This document shows positions 10,301 through 18,254 of a stretch of 64,000 nucleotides of DNA, piece after piece. Both the position numbers and the translations under genes were made by a program. How positions within the stretch are numbered: position 1 is the stretch's first letter; each line of letters begins with the position of its first letter. Below the pieces are notes generated by a model. The model was not told where the DNA came from. It did no database searches and saw only the letters and a program-made list of their open reading frames with translations. Location: positions 81,789 through 145,788 of the forward strand of contig CALLPI010000007.1 of NCBI GenBank assembly GCA_938015595.1. The letters are read 5' to 3'. The DNA is from an uncultured Saprospiraceae bacterium. Lineage in GTDB: Bacteria > Bacteroidota > Bacteroidia > Chitinophagales > Saprospiraceae.

Positions 10301-11276
10301 CCGGAATCGTTGTGCCCAGTGAGTTGCCAAAGGGATCCAACACCTCTGTACTGAACCCCCGATAAGTAATGGGCGTCGTGGTCATCAGCATGGCAGGCGT
10401 GACTTCGGCCTGGCATTGCGTGGGATTTAGCGTTATGTTGATGCTGCTTTGACAGGAAGGTGTGCCAGCTTGACGTACGGTAGTATGGGCCTCCACTGTG
10501 ACGGTGCATCCGGTTTTATTGACAGTAGTAAAAGCGTTGGCACCTGCATCAAAAGTATAACGCACCGAATAATGCCCCTGCCCTAGTGCCTCGGGATTAA
10601 ACAAAGGGCCGGAGTAAGTCTGCCCATCCTGCTGGCGAGTGATGACCCAATAATCATCTACCGGATTCAAAGGCGTCAGGTGCTCATCAAATGGCGTCGA
10701 AGCCCCGCCGTACAGGAGTGTTCCAGAACTATTGCTGCAATAAAAATCCTCCAGGTATGCAAGATAGGGGTCGGGATAATAACAAGTATTGATAACAGGG
10801 CCAAAGGTATGGCCAGGATAGTCCTCCACGTTCTCAACTACTAAGACGTATTGAGCGGCATCGCGGTGAGCAAAGTGCAATACATAAATCCCAGTTTGCC
10901 CCACTTCAAGAATGGGCGTACCAGGCAGCAAAGGAGATAGCGTAACCGGATGCAAAACTCCAGCTGCGTATTGCAGTTGCCAGTTTCGACCGCTTGCCCC
11001 GCCGGCAATGATCAGCCAGGAGTCAAAAACGCCAGTATTGGTCTGCTGGCCATTGACTACTACCGGCGCACTGCGACAGGAGCAGGGCAACCCGATGTCG
11101 GGCGTACCATTGTCATCAAGGTCAAGCCCTGCAGCAGGTATGGCATTGAGATATTGAAAACTACCCTGAAACTGGCTAGGGAAACCCACCTGAATGGAAT
11201 CAGGCGTTTGGGCATTCAAAAGAATGGTGCTGTACAGAGCTAATGCCAGCCATAGACCCGTAAAGTATTTGTTCAT
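7356..11276 (-). CDS. Large secreted HYR-like repeat protein with dockerin-like C-terminus
   Basis: 1306 residues with signal peptide (MNKYFTGLWLALALYSTILL, cleavage after NAQ). The body is a string of HYR/Ig-like modules of the Bacteroidota kind, each with a DxxPP turn and a CxxxxxxTLN segment (for example PPVMLCNGSINLTLN, PPTLECRQDIILTLG) and paired cysteines. The last 170 residues hold a carboxypeptidase-regulatory-like module (IRGIIRTEHHVPIAQVNLKL), then two calcium-loop helices (ISTFDLVLISRHILG and DINRSGSITTLDMILLRRMI) like a type I dockerin, ending in IGIKVGDVN. No T9SS sorting domain is present. Probably a cell-surface or extracellular adhesive/scaffold protein. No enzyme domain is visible and no cohesin gene occurs nearby. 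Own promoter; convergent with the SDR gene. Confidence 0.75.
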   Translation of the reverse strand: MNKYFTGLWLALALYSTILLNAQTPDSIQVGFPSQFQGSFQYLNAIPAAGLDLDDNGTPDIGLPCSCRSAPVVVNGQQTNTGVFDSWLIIAGGASGRNWQLQYAAGVLHPVTLSPLLPGTPILEVGQTGIYVLHFAHRDAAQYVLVVENVEDYPGHTFGPVINTCYYPDPYLAYLEDFYCSNSSGTLLYGGASTPFDEHLTPLNPVDDYWVITRQQDGQTYSGPLFNPEALGQGHYSVRYTFDAGANAFTTVNKTGCTVTVEAHTTVRQAGTPSCQSSINITLNPTQCQAEVTPAMLMTTTPITYRGFSTEVLDPFGNSLGTTIPAQYAYIPLLGVLTDSCTGLYCTTQIIARDVHPPVLTVPANATLPCTSATDPTTTGMATATDCAPVQTTYTDEIQTFPCGLITTRITRTWLSTDVFGNTVTATQIIQLARGTQAQLRFPPSIVLECSQYSADPTLTDPLPGKAGVPNLVDTPACGLTYNHRDDTIGFCGNPLTSFIILRTWTVLDACGFQIYTTDGAGNSNVQIIQVKDETPPIIQADTVYMMATLPSQQNGLSGCSAVGFIPPPLVTDACNTATVRIFTPVGEARYINGSNANSGGWVPFPGLQLGVHPVRYEARDACGNTSEYTGYIQVVDSLPPVMLCNGSINLTLNAGGQGRITPLLIDNGSRDDCCLGNRQIKLASEPDSAYRNFIDLDCPTHLSVQVSMRVTDCAGNFNDCQATVYITDPVSPSVVSSPSNMVVTCLDDPTVFFNPSYQAPVFADNCPFDVAFQVQSSIDSCGNGSIQRQWRVGDAVANQTVQVNGVFRYRFVLPNDLATSCSSHTLPGDVQILLQTCDNLVVSVVTDTITLGAPARCRSMQRTFTIVNLCETSANTPPVTLPRLSGLDAGKGYEVWVENGMLYRLAFDGSLVLLGPATGSYRYVQRWDILDGEAPQFAFSPPVSPFCATDDCTGPVILDFQASDNCAPQPGILHRLRLHNQGVGPDNFGMLIQMSPGQYRIAGNYPVGVHTIELVLDDECGNVTTGLITFEVRDCAPPTLECRQDIILTLGDNGQLEIRPQEFPLLAQDNCSGALLSFSPITLDTLHFLTCDSVGFRAINIWMTDANGHQSACQSNIQVVAPPETCPETWSIRGIIRTEHHVPIAQVNLKLSGGLQADEWTLTNGQYEFLDVPGDRAYIVRPEKLSNPANGISTFDLVLISRHILGVQLLDSPYKLIAADINRSGSITTLDMILLRRMILGVDSQFAGNTSWRFVPADFQFPVPSNPFFGAGFPEEATLPNLKRDTVINFIGIKVGDVNASAQTQ

Positions 11277-11304
11277 GGGTGCTACTCGTTTTTGGGATTA
11301 CAGG

Positions 11305-11312
11305 CAAAGTTA
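11305..11312 (-). promoter_or_regulatory. Bacteroidota -7 box (TAACTTTG on minus strand)
   Basis: Exact TAnnTTTG read on the minus strand, 28 nt upstream of the ATG at 11276. No good -33 TTG at 20 nt. Confidence 0.5.
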
Positions 11313-11487
11313 GGTGTTTTATTAGTGAAATTGCCGAAAGAGCACTAAAAAAGTTATGCTGAGCAACGCCAAGTTTTGTGCATGATTTATTTGTACACAA
11401 AACTTGACGAGTTGAAGTATAAAACCACAACATTTCTGCTAATTGCCTATTTTCGCTTTTTCAAAACATAAATCAACCTGCCATTCT

Positions 11488-13941
11488 ATGCGATACTTTG
11501 CGTTTCTGGTTTCCTTACTTGCGACTACAGGGCTTACACTACTGCTGGCCTGGGAAAACCCCATGGGGCAGCCACTGCCAGCCGTAGGGCGTTTTTTCTC
11601 TCCATTCACAGGGTTTTGGCAGAATGCTGCTCAGCGCGATGACGTAGTGTTGCCCCAAGAGGGCTTTACTTATTTGAAAGCACCTGTGCAAGTAGTGATG
11701 GATGAGCGCTTGGTACCGCACATTTTTGCAGAACACGAAACTGATGCCATCTTTGTGCAGGGCTACTTGATGGGGCGCTATCGGCTTTGGCAGATGGACT
11801 TTGCCATGCGCGCCGCCTGCGGCCGTCTGGCAGAAATTCTTGGCGAAAAGGCCCTTGAACGCGACATCGGCCAACGCCGCAAGGGCATGTTGTGGGCTGC
11901 CCGCAATGCATTGACTGCCTGGGAAAAATCGCCCGAAGAGATGGCGCTGCTCAATGCATTCACTGAAGGCGTGAATGCCTACATCCGCTCGCTCAAGCCA
12001 GCCCAATGGCCACTGGAGTTCAAGCTGCTGGGCTATGCCCCTGAAGCCTGGAAGCCCCTGCACTCGGCTATCATGGTCAAGAGTATGGCCGAGACCCTTT
12101 GTTCCGGCAATTCCGACTTACAAACCACCAATGCACTGGCATTCTGGGGTAAAGAACTGTTTGAAACGCTTTACCCAGAGTACAACCCCAAGCAGTCGCC
12201 GGTGATTCCCGCCGGGACACCCTGGAACTTTCAGCCGGTGCTCCCTGCTCCCGACTCCTCCTCCCCGGTGTTGATTGGAGACTTGTTCCGCCTCAAACCG
12301 CTTGCAGGCTCGCCTCCGGGCATTGGCAGCAACAACTGGGCCGTGAGCGGCACCAAAACCGCCTCTGGTAGCCCTATACTCTGCAACGACCCCCACCTCA
12401 CCCTTAGCCTACCTTCCATCTGGTATGAAATGCAGATCCACACGCCGAATTACAGTGCCTACGGAGTGGGTATTCCAGGCTTGCCGGGCATCGTCATCGG
12501 TTTTAATGAAAACTTTGCTTGGGGCGTAACCAACGTGGGCCACGACGTACTCGACTGGTACCGCATCTCCTGGCTCGATGACGCCCAAATACGCTATCTG
12601 CTTGACGACCAGCCACAAGACGCCCGCCTGGAGGAAGAAGTCATCGAGGTACGTGGCCGAAAAATGCCTCATATCGAAAAAGTAAAATACACCGTATGGG
12701 GACCTGTAGTGTATGAACAAGCCAACTCGCCTTACCAAGGCCTGGCCATGCACTGGATTGCGCACGAAGTGCAACAAGAGAAGCCTTTTTACGAAATCGG
12801 CACCTTCATCAGACTAGGTAAAGCAAAGACCTGGGAAGACTACACGGCCGCTCTGCACAATTACGAGAGCCCTGCCCAAAACTTTATTATGGCCAATCGC
12901 CTAGGGGATGTGGCCATTCGCGTCAACGGCTACTTCCCGCTCAAAAGCAAAGGACAGGGGCGCTACATCCTCGATGGCAGCAACTCGGCCAACGAATGGC
13001 AAGGCTTCATCCCTATGGATCAAGTGCCTGCGGTGCGCAACCCACCGCGCGGCTTCGTTTCTTCTGCCAACCAGCACTCTACCGACCCCTCCTACCCCTA
13101 CTATTACAACAGCAATAGCTTTGACGACTATCGCGGGCGCATTATCAACCGCACCCTAGAGCAAAAGAACCGCCTCACAGCAGATGACATGAAAGCCCTG
13201 CAAAACGAAAACCGAAGCATACTGGCAGAGGAAGCCACACCCCTCCTGTTGAAATTATTAGACCGCTCTAAATTATCCACCCAGGAGCAAGCCTACATCG
13301 CCTGGCTGGAGCAATGGGATTTTACTTTTGCCGCCCAAGCTAAAGCACCATCTGTATTTGTAGAGTGGCTTAAAGAGACGCACAAGCAGGCTTTTGACGA
13401 GATCTACACCCTGCCCGATAGCATCCCCATGTTGCGCCCAGAAAACTGGCGGCTACTGGACCTACTGGAGCAAACCCCCGATCACGCAGTATTTGATGTG
13501 AAAAGCACACCCGCCAAAGAAACTGCCCGAGAGGTAGTTACAGCAGCTTTCCAAACCGTCATCAAGGCCTGGCACAGCAAGTTTGCTGCTGCTGAATACA
13601 CCTGGGCTACACACAAAAGCACGGATATCATGCACCTAGCGCGCATTCCTGCCTTTTCGCGTATGGACTTGCCCGTGGGCGGTTATGGTGAGGCGCCCAA
13701 CGCCATTAAGGAAACCACGGGGCCGTCCTGGAGGGTCATTGTAGAACTTGGTAAGGAACTCAAGGCCTGGGGCATTTACCCCGGTGGGCAAAGCGGCCAT
13801 CCTAGCTCTCGCTTCTACGACAATCGCATAGACCGCTGGATGAAGGGAGAATATGACGAACTAAACGTGATGCCCAACCCTAAAGCCTCAGGCAGCCAAG
13901 CCGTGCTGTTCCAACTCGCTTTTACGCCTAAAAGTCAATGA
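11488..13941 (+). CDS. Penicillin acylase family hydrolase
   Basis: 817 residues. The Ntn-hydrolase precursor layout is clear: a hydrophobic N-terminal export signal (about 1-24), an alpha-chain segment, a spacer ending in PPGIG, and the autocatalytic site Gly280-Ser281 followed by NNWAVSG, where Ser281 would become the beta-chain nucleophile. NDPHL follows, as in penicillin G acylases, quorum-quenching acyl-homoserine-lactone acylases and related amidases. The family acts in the periplasm on acyl-amide bonds. Natural substrate cannot be told from sequence; AHL, beta-lactam and other N-acyl compounds are all possible. The frame opens 45 nt earlier, but the ATG at 11488 gives a proper signal peptide. 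A short integral membrane gene follows 31 nt downstream. Confidence 0.9.
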   Translation: MRYFAFLVSLLATTGLTLLLAWENPMGQPLPAVGRFFSPFTGFWQNAAQRDDVVLPQEGFTYLKAPVQVVMDERLVPHIFAEHETDAIFVQGYLMGRYRLWQMDFAMRAACGRLAEILGEKALERDIGQRRKGMLWAARNALTAWEKSPEEMALLNAFTEGVNAYIRSLKPAQWPLEFKLLGYAPEAWKPLHSAIMVKSMAETLCSGNSDLQTTNALAFWGKELFETLYPEYNPKQSPVIPAGTPWNFQPVLPAPDSSSPVLIGDLFRLKPLAGSPPGIGSNNWAVSGTKTASGSPILCNDPHLTLSLPSIWYEMQIHTPNYSAYGVGIPGLPGIVIGFNENFAWGVTNVGHDVLDWYRISWLDDAQIRYLLDDQPQDARLEEEVIEVRGRKMPHIEKVKYTVWGPVVYEQANSPYQGLAMHWIAHEVQQEKPFYEIGTFIRLGKAKTWEDYTAALHNYESPAQNFIMANRLGDVAIRVNGYFPLKSKGQGRYILDGSNSANEWQGFIPMDQVPAVRNPPRGFVSSANQHSTDPSYPYYYNSNSFDDYRGRIINRTLEQKNRLTADDMKALQNENRSILAEEATPLLLKLLDRSKLSTQEQAYIAWLEQWDFTFAAQAKAPSVFVEWLKETHKQAFDEIYTLPDSIPMLRPENWRLLDLLEQTPDHAVFDVKSTPAKETAREVVTAAFQTVIKAWHSKFAAAEYTWATHKSTDIMHLARIPAFSRMDLPVGGYGEAPNAIKETTGPSWRVIVELGKELKAWGIYPGGQSGHPSSRFYDNRIDRWMKGEYDELNVMPNPKASGSQAVLFQLAFTPKSQ

Positions 13942-13972
13942 ATTAAAATACTAGACTTAAACCATCACTCCA

Positions 13973-14317
13973 ATGAAACAAATCGCGTTTATACTGGCTT
14001 TGGCAGCAGCGGGCTTTGGTACACAGCAAGTGCTGCCCTGGTGGACGCTACCCCTGGTGGCCATACTGGTAGCGGCAGTGGCCGGCGTTCGCCCTGGGGC
14101 AGCATTTTGGGGCGGCTTGCTGGCTGGCGCGCTCCTCTGGGGCGGCATGGCCTGGTGGCTGCATCAATCAGGAGAAAAACTGCTCATACCGCGCATCGGT
14201 CAAATGCTAGGTGGCCTTTCTGTTCATATACTGACGTTAGTGACAGCACTGCTGGGCGGCTTGTTGTGCGCCGCAGGAGCACTGACCGGAAGTCTGGGGC
14301 GCCGTTTAAGTAGGTAA
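13973..14317 (+). CDS. Small integral membrane protein
   Basis: 114 residues, very rich in Ala, Leu, Gly and Trp, with three or four hydrophobic segments (about 3-18, 22-40, 44-64, 78-104) and a short basic tail (GRRLSR). No recognised motif. It lies 31 nt after the penicillin-acylase gene and 44 nt before a 2TM-domain gene, all on the same strand, so the four genes from the acylase to the MFS transporter may form one transcription unit. Function unknown. Confidence 0.65.
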   Translation: MKQIAFILALAAAGFGTQQVLPWWTLPLVAILVAAVAGVRPGAAFWGGLLAGALLWGGMAWWLHQSGEKLLIPRIGQMLGGLSVHILTLVTALLGGLLCAAGALTGSLGRRLSR

Positions 14318-14361
14318 TGCCCATTTGCTATTACGTTATCTGTTAATCTTATCCGTCAAAC

Positions 14362-14754
14362 ATGAGTACCCAAGAAGACAAGCGCTTCCAGATAGCGCGC
14401 CAGCGGGTGGAAGAGAAAAAAAAATTCTATAGCCACCTGACTACTTACCTGGTGATGAGCATCTTTTTCGTATTACTCAATCTGTTCACCTCGCCTGGGC
14501 GCTGGTGGTTTGTTTTTCCAGTGCTGGGCTGGGGTATAGGCATTGTCATTCAATACATCAAAGCTTTTGGGCCGCCTATGCTTGTCCCTGGCGCAGACTG
14601 GGAAGAACGCACCTTGCAGGAAGAGTTGCGCAAGTTGGGCATAAAGGAGAGGCCCGAGTTGCCCGATGCTCACAAACCGCTCAGCGAGTTGCCCGACGAT
14701 CGCCTTGACCTCAAGGAACTGCAAAAGCGCTATGACGAAAAAGACTTGGTATAA
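14362..14754 (+). CDS. 2TM domain protein
   Basis: 130 residues. A charged N-terminal helix (QIARQRVEEKKKFYSHL) leads into two transmembrane segments (about 32-46 and 52-68) separated by a short SPGRWW turn, then a charged cytoplasmic tail containing WEERTLQEELRKLG. This is the 2TM domain seen alone or fused to LytTR or histidine-kinase modules in Bacteroidota; here it is solo. Role unknown. It sits between a small membrane protein and an MFS transporter, with 21 nt to the latter. Confidence 0.75.
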   Translation: MSTQEDKRFQIARQRVEEKKKFYSHLTTYLVMSIFFVLLNLFTSPGRWWFVFPVLGWGIGIVIQYIKAFGPPMLVPGADWEERTLQEELRKLGIKERPELPDAHKPLSELPDDRLDLKELQKRYDEKDLV

Positions 14755-14775
14755 CAACTCATAGCAGCAGTGCGC

Positions 14776-15960
14776 ATGAAGGCCATCACCCGCACCGTCT
14801 GGGTGCTTTGCTGGATCAGCCTGTTCAATGACGCAGCCAGCGAAATGCTATACCCCGTGCTACCTGTGTATCTAAAGAGCATCGGCTTTTCGGTAGCGTT
14901 TATTGGCGTGTTGGAAGGAATTGCCGAAGCGCTTGCAGGGTTAAGTAAGGGATATTTCGGAAAGTTATCTGACAGCACTGGCAAGCGTACCCCTTTTGTA
15001 CAAATTGGTTATGGCCTGAGCGTATTATCCAGGCCACTACTGGGTGTGTTTACCTGGCCTTGGTGGGTGTTTATGACTCGTACCATGGATCGGCTGGGCA
15101 AAGGCGTGCGCACAGCCGCACGAGACGCTATCCTCTCTGATGAAGCTACTCCAGCTACTAAAGGACAAGTGTTCGGGCTGCATCGCTCCATGGATACACT
15201 GGGCGCAGTGATTGGCCCTCTGCTGGCCTTGGGCTACCTCCTCTCCTATCCTGGCCGCTATCGCGATTTATTTTTTGTAGCTGCTATACCTGGCTTGGCT
15301 TCATTACTATTAACCTTTTTTTTGAGAAAAAAAGGTAAGAAAATTTCGTCTGAGGAAAATAAATTTTCATTTAAAGCTTTTGCGCACTTTTGGCGAAACG
15401 CCGGCATGCCATACCGGCATGTAGTAGTTGGCATGTGGATATTTGCGTTGTTCAACAGCTCTGATGTATTTCTGCTGCTCAAAATCAAAGAAGCTGGCCT
15501 GAGCGATACTTACGTCATTGGCTTTTACATTTTCTTCAACCTAGTATTTGCTGTGCTGAGCTGGCCCTTAGGAGTGCTGGCCGACAAGATAGGTCTGCGT
15601 CGCATGTACATCATTGGTATTGCGGCTTTTGCTTTGACTTACCTAGGCATAGGACTAGGATATGGCCTGTACCTTACAGCCTTCATGTTTGTGCTGTACG
15701 GCCTTTACGCGGCAGCCACCGACGGCATTTCTAAGGCTTGGATCAGCAATCTCGTACCCCAAAGCGATACAGCCACAGCTATTGGGACGTATGCTGCACT
15801 GCAAAGCCTCTGCTCGCTGGCAGCCAGCACGCTCACAGGGCTGATCTGGCATTACTCTGGCTCTACCGCAGCGCTACTCATCACTGCTGCAGCCGCTATT
15901 CTAACAACACTCTACTTTGGGATATTTATTCCGCTTGCAGAGAAGCGCGTGCAAGTGTAA
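14776..15960 (+). CDS. Major facilitator superfamily transporter
   Basis: 394 residues with about 12 hydrophobic helices. An MFS motif-A-like loop is present after TM2 (GKLSDSTGKRTPF) and repeated at the start of the second half (GVLADKIGLRRMY). The segment MDRLGKGVRTAARDAIL with FGLHRSMDTLGAVIGP is characteristic of a conserved MFS subgroup of unknown substrate found in many bacteria. Inner-membrane exporter or importer; substrate not inferable. ATG at 14776 preferred to the GTG two codons earlier. Convergent with glmM, with 125 nt between. Confidence 0.85.
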   Translation: MKAITRTVWVLCWISLFNDAASEMLYPVLPVYLKSIGFSVAFIGVLEGIAEALAGLSKGYFGKLSDSTGKRTPFVQIGYGLSVLSRPLLGVFTWPWWVFMTRTMDRLGKGVRTAARDAILSDEATPATKGQVFGLHRSMDTLGAVIGPLLALGYLLSYPGRYRDLFFVAAIPGLASLLLTFFLRKKGKKISSEENKFSFKAFAHFWRNAGMPYRHVVVGMWIFALFNSSDVFLLLKIKEAGLSDTYVIGFYIFFNLVFAVLSWPLGVLADKIGLRRMYIIGIAAFALTYLGIGLGYGLYLTAFMFVLYGLYAAATDGISKAWISNLVPQSDTATAIGTYAALQSLCSLAASTLTGLIWHYSGSTAALLITAAAAILTTLYFGIFIPLAEKRVQV

Positions 15961-16085
15961 GCATAGCGCAGCGCGATGTGTACACAGGGCTTAGTTCGGT
16001 AAGATATTGACACTTGAGGGCGGCGCATCGCTTCCCCATGACACCTGCTCAGCAGATTTTATGGTAGCAAAAAGCCCTACCCTAC

Positions 16086-17456
16086 CTATATAGCAGCCAA
16101 CTCCTTCATCTGTGCAGCCAGGGCTTGCGCGCGTGCTAATGATACCGCTTCTGCATAAATGCGTATAATGGGCTCGGTGTTGGACTGGCGCAGATGTACC
16201 CAGCCATCCGGGAAGTCTATCTTTAGCCCGTCGGTAGTGTCGCAGTTTTCATGCTGGAAGTGCTGGTGTAGAGCCTCCAGGAGGGCGTCCATACGAGTGT
16301 CAGGTGGCAGGGTTATTTTATCTTTAACCATGTAATAATCAGGATATTGACTACGCAACTCGGCAGTTCGCAATCCAGTGGATGCCAGATGCGAAAGCAA
16401 AAGCGCTATGCCGGCAAGAGCGTCTCTGCCATAGTGCAACGCTGGTACAATAACACCGCCATTGCCCTCGCCGCCAATGACGGCTTGTACGGCTTTCATG
16501 GTATGCACTACGTTGACCTCGCCTACTGCCGCGGCAAAGTACTGCCCGCCGCGCCGCAGGGTCACATCGCGCAAAGCCCTTGAGGAAGAAAGGTTGGATA
16601 CTGTATTGCCCGGCCTTCGGGCAAGGATATAGTCGGCCACAGCTACCAAGGTGTATTCCTCCCCAAATATTGCGCCATTTTCGCATACCAACGCCAGGCG
16701 ATCCACATCAGGATCCACAGCTATACCCAAGTCCGCTTGATGATAAGGCACCGCTTCGGCCAACTGGAGCAGATGTTCGGGCAGAGGCTCGGGGTTGTGG
16801 GCAAACTGACCATTGATCTCTGCATTAATGACAATGACTGTGCAGCCCAGAGCCCGCAACAAAGCCGGTACAGCTAATGCCCCAGTGGAGTTTACGGGGT
16901 CTACTACTATTTTGAAACCTCGTGAGCGAATGGTATCTACCGCTACATCTGGCAAAGCCAGGATTCGTTCGAGATGATAGTCCAAGGCAGTGTCGTCGCG
17001 ATGGTAGCTCCCCAGGCGGCGCACATCAGCATAAGTAATGTCTTTGCTTTCTATTAATTTCAGAAAAGCCTCGCCATCTTCTCGGGAAATAAACTCCCCT
17101 TGGGCGTTAAGGAGCTTAAGTGCATTCCATTCCATGGGGTTATGGCTGGCGGTGAGGATGATGCCGCCGCCGGCCCTGTGGCGAGGCACGGCCATCTCTA
17201 CAGTAGGCGTAGTGCTCAGCCCCAGATCAATGACTTCCAAACCCAATGCAATAAGAGTTTGAGTAACGAGTTGGCTAAGCATTTGACCGGAGATGCGCCC
17301 ATCGCGCCCAATGACAATTCGAGGTGCTGCGCCAGTGCGCATCAGCCAGGCGCCAAAGGCAGCTGCACACTCTACAACATCTTGCGGAGTAAGGTTTTCG
17401 CCGGGGCGGCCGCCTATGGTGCCGCGAATGCCAGATATGGTTTTGAGAAGTGGCAC
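16086..17456 (-). CDS. glmM: Phosphoglucosamine mutase
   Basis: 456 residues, normal family length. It converts glucosamine-6-phosphate to glucosamine-1-phosphate on the route to UDP-GlcNAc, feeding peptidoglycan, LPS and the polysaccharide locus further right. All alpha-D-phosphohexomutase signatures are visible: the phosphoserine loop TASHNP (Ser104), the metal-binding DPDVDR at 248-253, the sugar-binding GEGNGG at 329-334 and the phosphate-binding RQSNTEP near the C-terminus. The N-terminus SGIRGTIGG is typical. It is the last of three leftward genes (beta-lactamase-like, helical unknown, glmM) with gaps of 25 and 47 nt, so it is probably cotranscribed with them. A phosphomannomutase role cannot be fully excluded. 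Confidence 0.85.
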   Translation of the reverse strand: MPLLKTISGIRGTIGGRPGENLTPQDVVECAAAFGAWLMRTGAAPRIVIGRDGRISGQMLSQLVTQTLIALGLEVIDLGLSTTPTVEMAVPRHRAGGGIILTASHNPMEWNALKLLNAQGEFISREDGEAFLKLIESKDITYADVRRLGSYHRDDTALDYHLERILALPDVAVDTIRSRGFKIVVDPVNSTGALAVPALLRALGCTVIVINAEINGQFAHNPEPLPEHLLQLAEAVPYHQADLGIAVDPDVDRLALVCENGAIFGEEYTLVAVADYILARRPGNTVSNLSSSRALRDVTLRRGGQYFAAAVGEVNVVHTMKAVQAVIGGEGNGGVIVPALHYGRDALAGIALLLSHLASTGLRTAELRSQYPDYYMVKDKITLPPDTRMDALLEALHQHFQHENCDTTDGLKIDFPDGWVHLRQSNTEPIIRIYAEAVSLARAQALAAQMKELAAI

Positions 17457-17503
17457 AGGTATTAGTTTGAGCGAGTGAATATATATTGACGCAAGAGAGC
17501 CTG

Positions 17504-18229
17504 TCAGCTTGCTTGCTCATTGCGTTTTTTGCGAGCTATTTTTTGTTCGTTGTTGCTTTCGTAGAGGCAGTAATTAGCGTATTTGACGGGGTCGCGCTCT
17601 GCCCAAATGTCTTTGCCGATATTGCAGAGCACCACCAGCTCCTGGTAGAGGCGATTGCCAAGTTCTGTGCGGTTTTCCACGGCGATGTCGCGATCGGCAA
17701 TTCGGTCTTGCTGGATGTTGAGCGCGTTTTCGAAATCGCGACAGGCGTCCATTACGCGCTGGATAATGGTTTCGTTCAGGCCAGTTTCGGTCAGGAAATC
17801 GAGTTGCTGGCGAGCTACTCTGGCCACGCGTCGCCCACAAAAGAGCAATTGTGCATCAGACATATCACCCATTTTGGCTGTACCAAATTTGCGATAGCGT
17901 CCACTGCGGTTGTTGTATTTCATTTCCACGCGAGTCATTACACTACGAATAGCTGACTTGAGTCGCTCAGCGGCTTCGTTTTTCTTTTCGGTCATGAGCA
18001 TCTGATCGCCCAGCATTTCGTCGTCATCGGGTAGGGCTTTGAATTTTTCGCACAGCGCGCCAAAGGCTTTGAGCCGCTCCAGATTATAACTGTACTGTTG
18101 AAACTGCTCCAGATCGCGGTAGGCGTAGCGAATGCGTTCCATGCATTGCACGTACAAGTCGGCGTCAGGTACATTGTACATGCGGTGGGTGGCTTGTTTT
18201 TTCATGCAGTCGAAGTTTGGTGAACTCAT
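17504..18229 (-). CDS. Helical protein of unknown function
   Basis: 241 residues starting MSSPNFDCMKKQ. It is highly charged and predicted almost entirely alpha-helical, with a coiled-coil-like stretch (EKKNEAAERLKSAIRSVMTRVE, about 83-105) and a very basic C-terminus (KIARKKRNEQ). No signal peptide or membrane segment. I do not recognise a family. It lies 25 nt downstream of the beta-lactamase-like gene and 47 nt upstream of glmM, so an operon is likely. The open frame extends to 18373, inside the upstream gene, but the methionine at 18229 just past that gene's stop is the sensible start; a further Met occurs at 18205. Confidence 0.6.
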   Translation of the reverse strand: MSSPNFDCMKKQATHRMYNVPDADLYVQCMERIRYAYRDLEQFQQYSYNLERLKAFGALCEKFKALPDDDEMLGDQMLMTEKKNEAAERLKSAIRSVMTRVEMKYNNRSGRYRKFGTAKMGDMSDAQLLFCGRRVARVARQQLDFLTETGLNETIIQRVMDACRDFENALNIQQDRIADRDIAVENRTELGNRLYQELVVLCNIGKDIWAERDPVKYANYCLYESNNEQKIARKKRNEQAS

Positions 18230-18254
18230 AAACACTTCGCAGGTGGCGGAAGTG

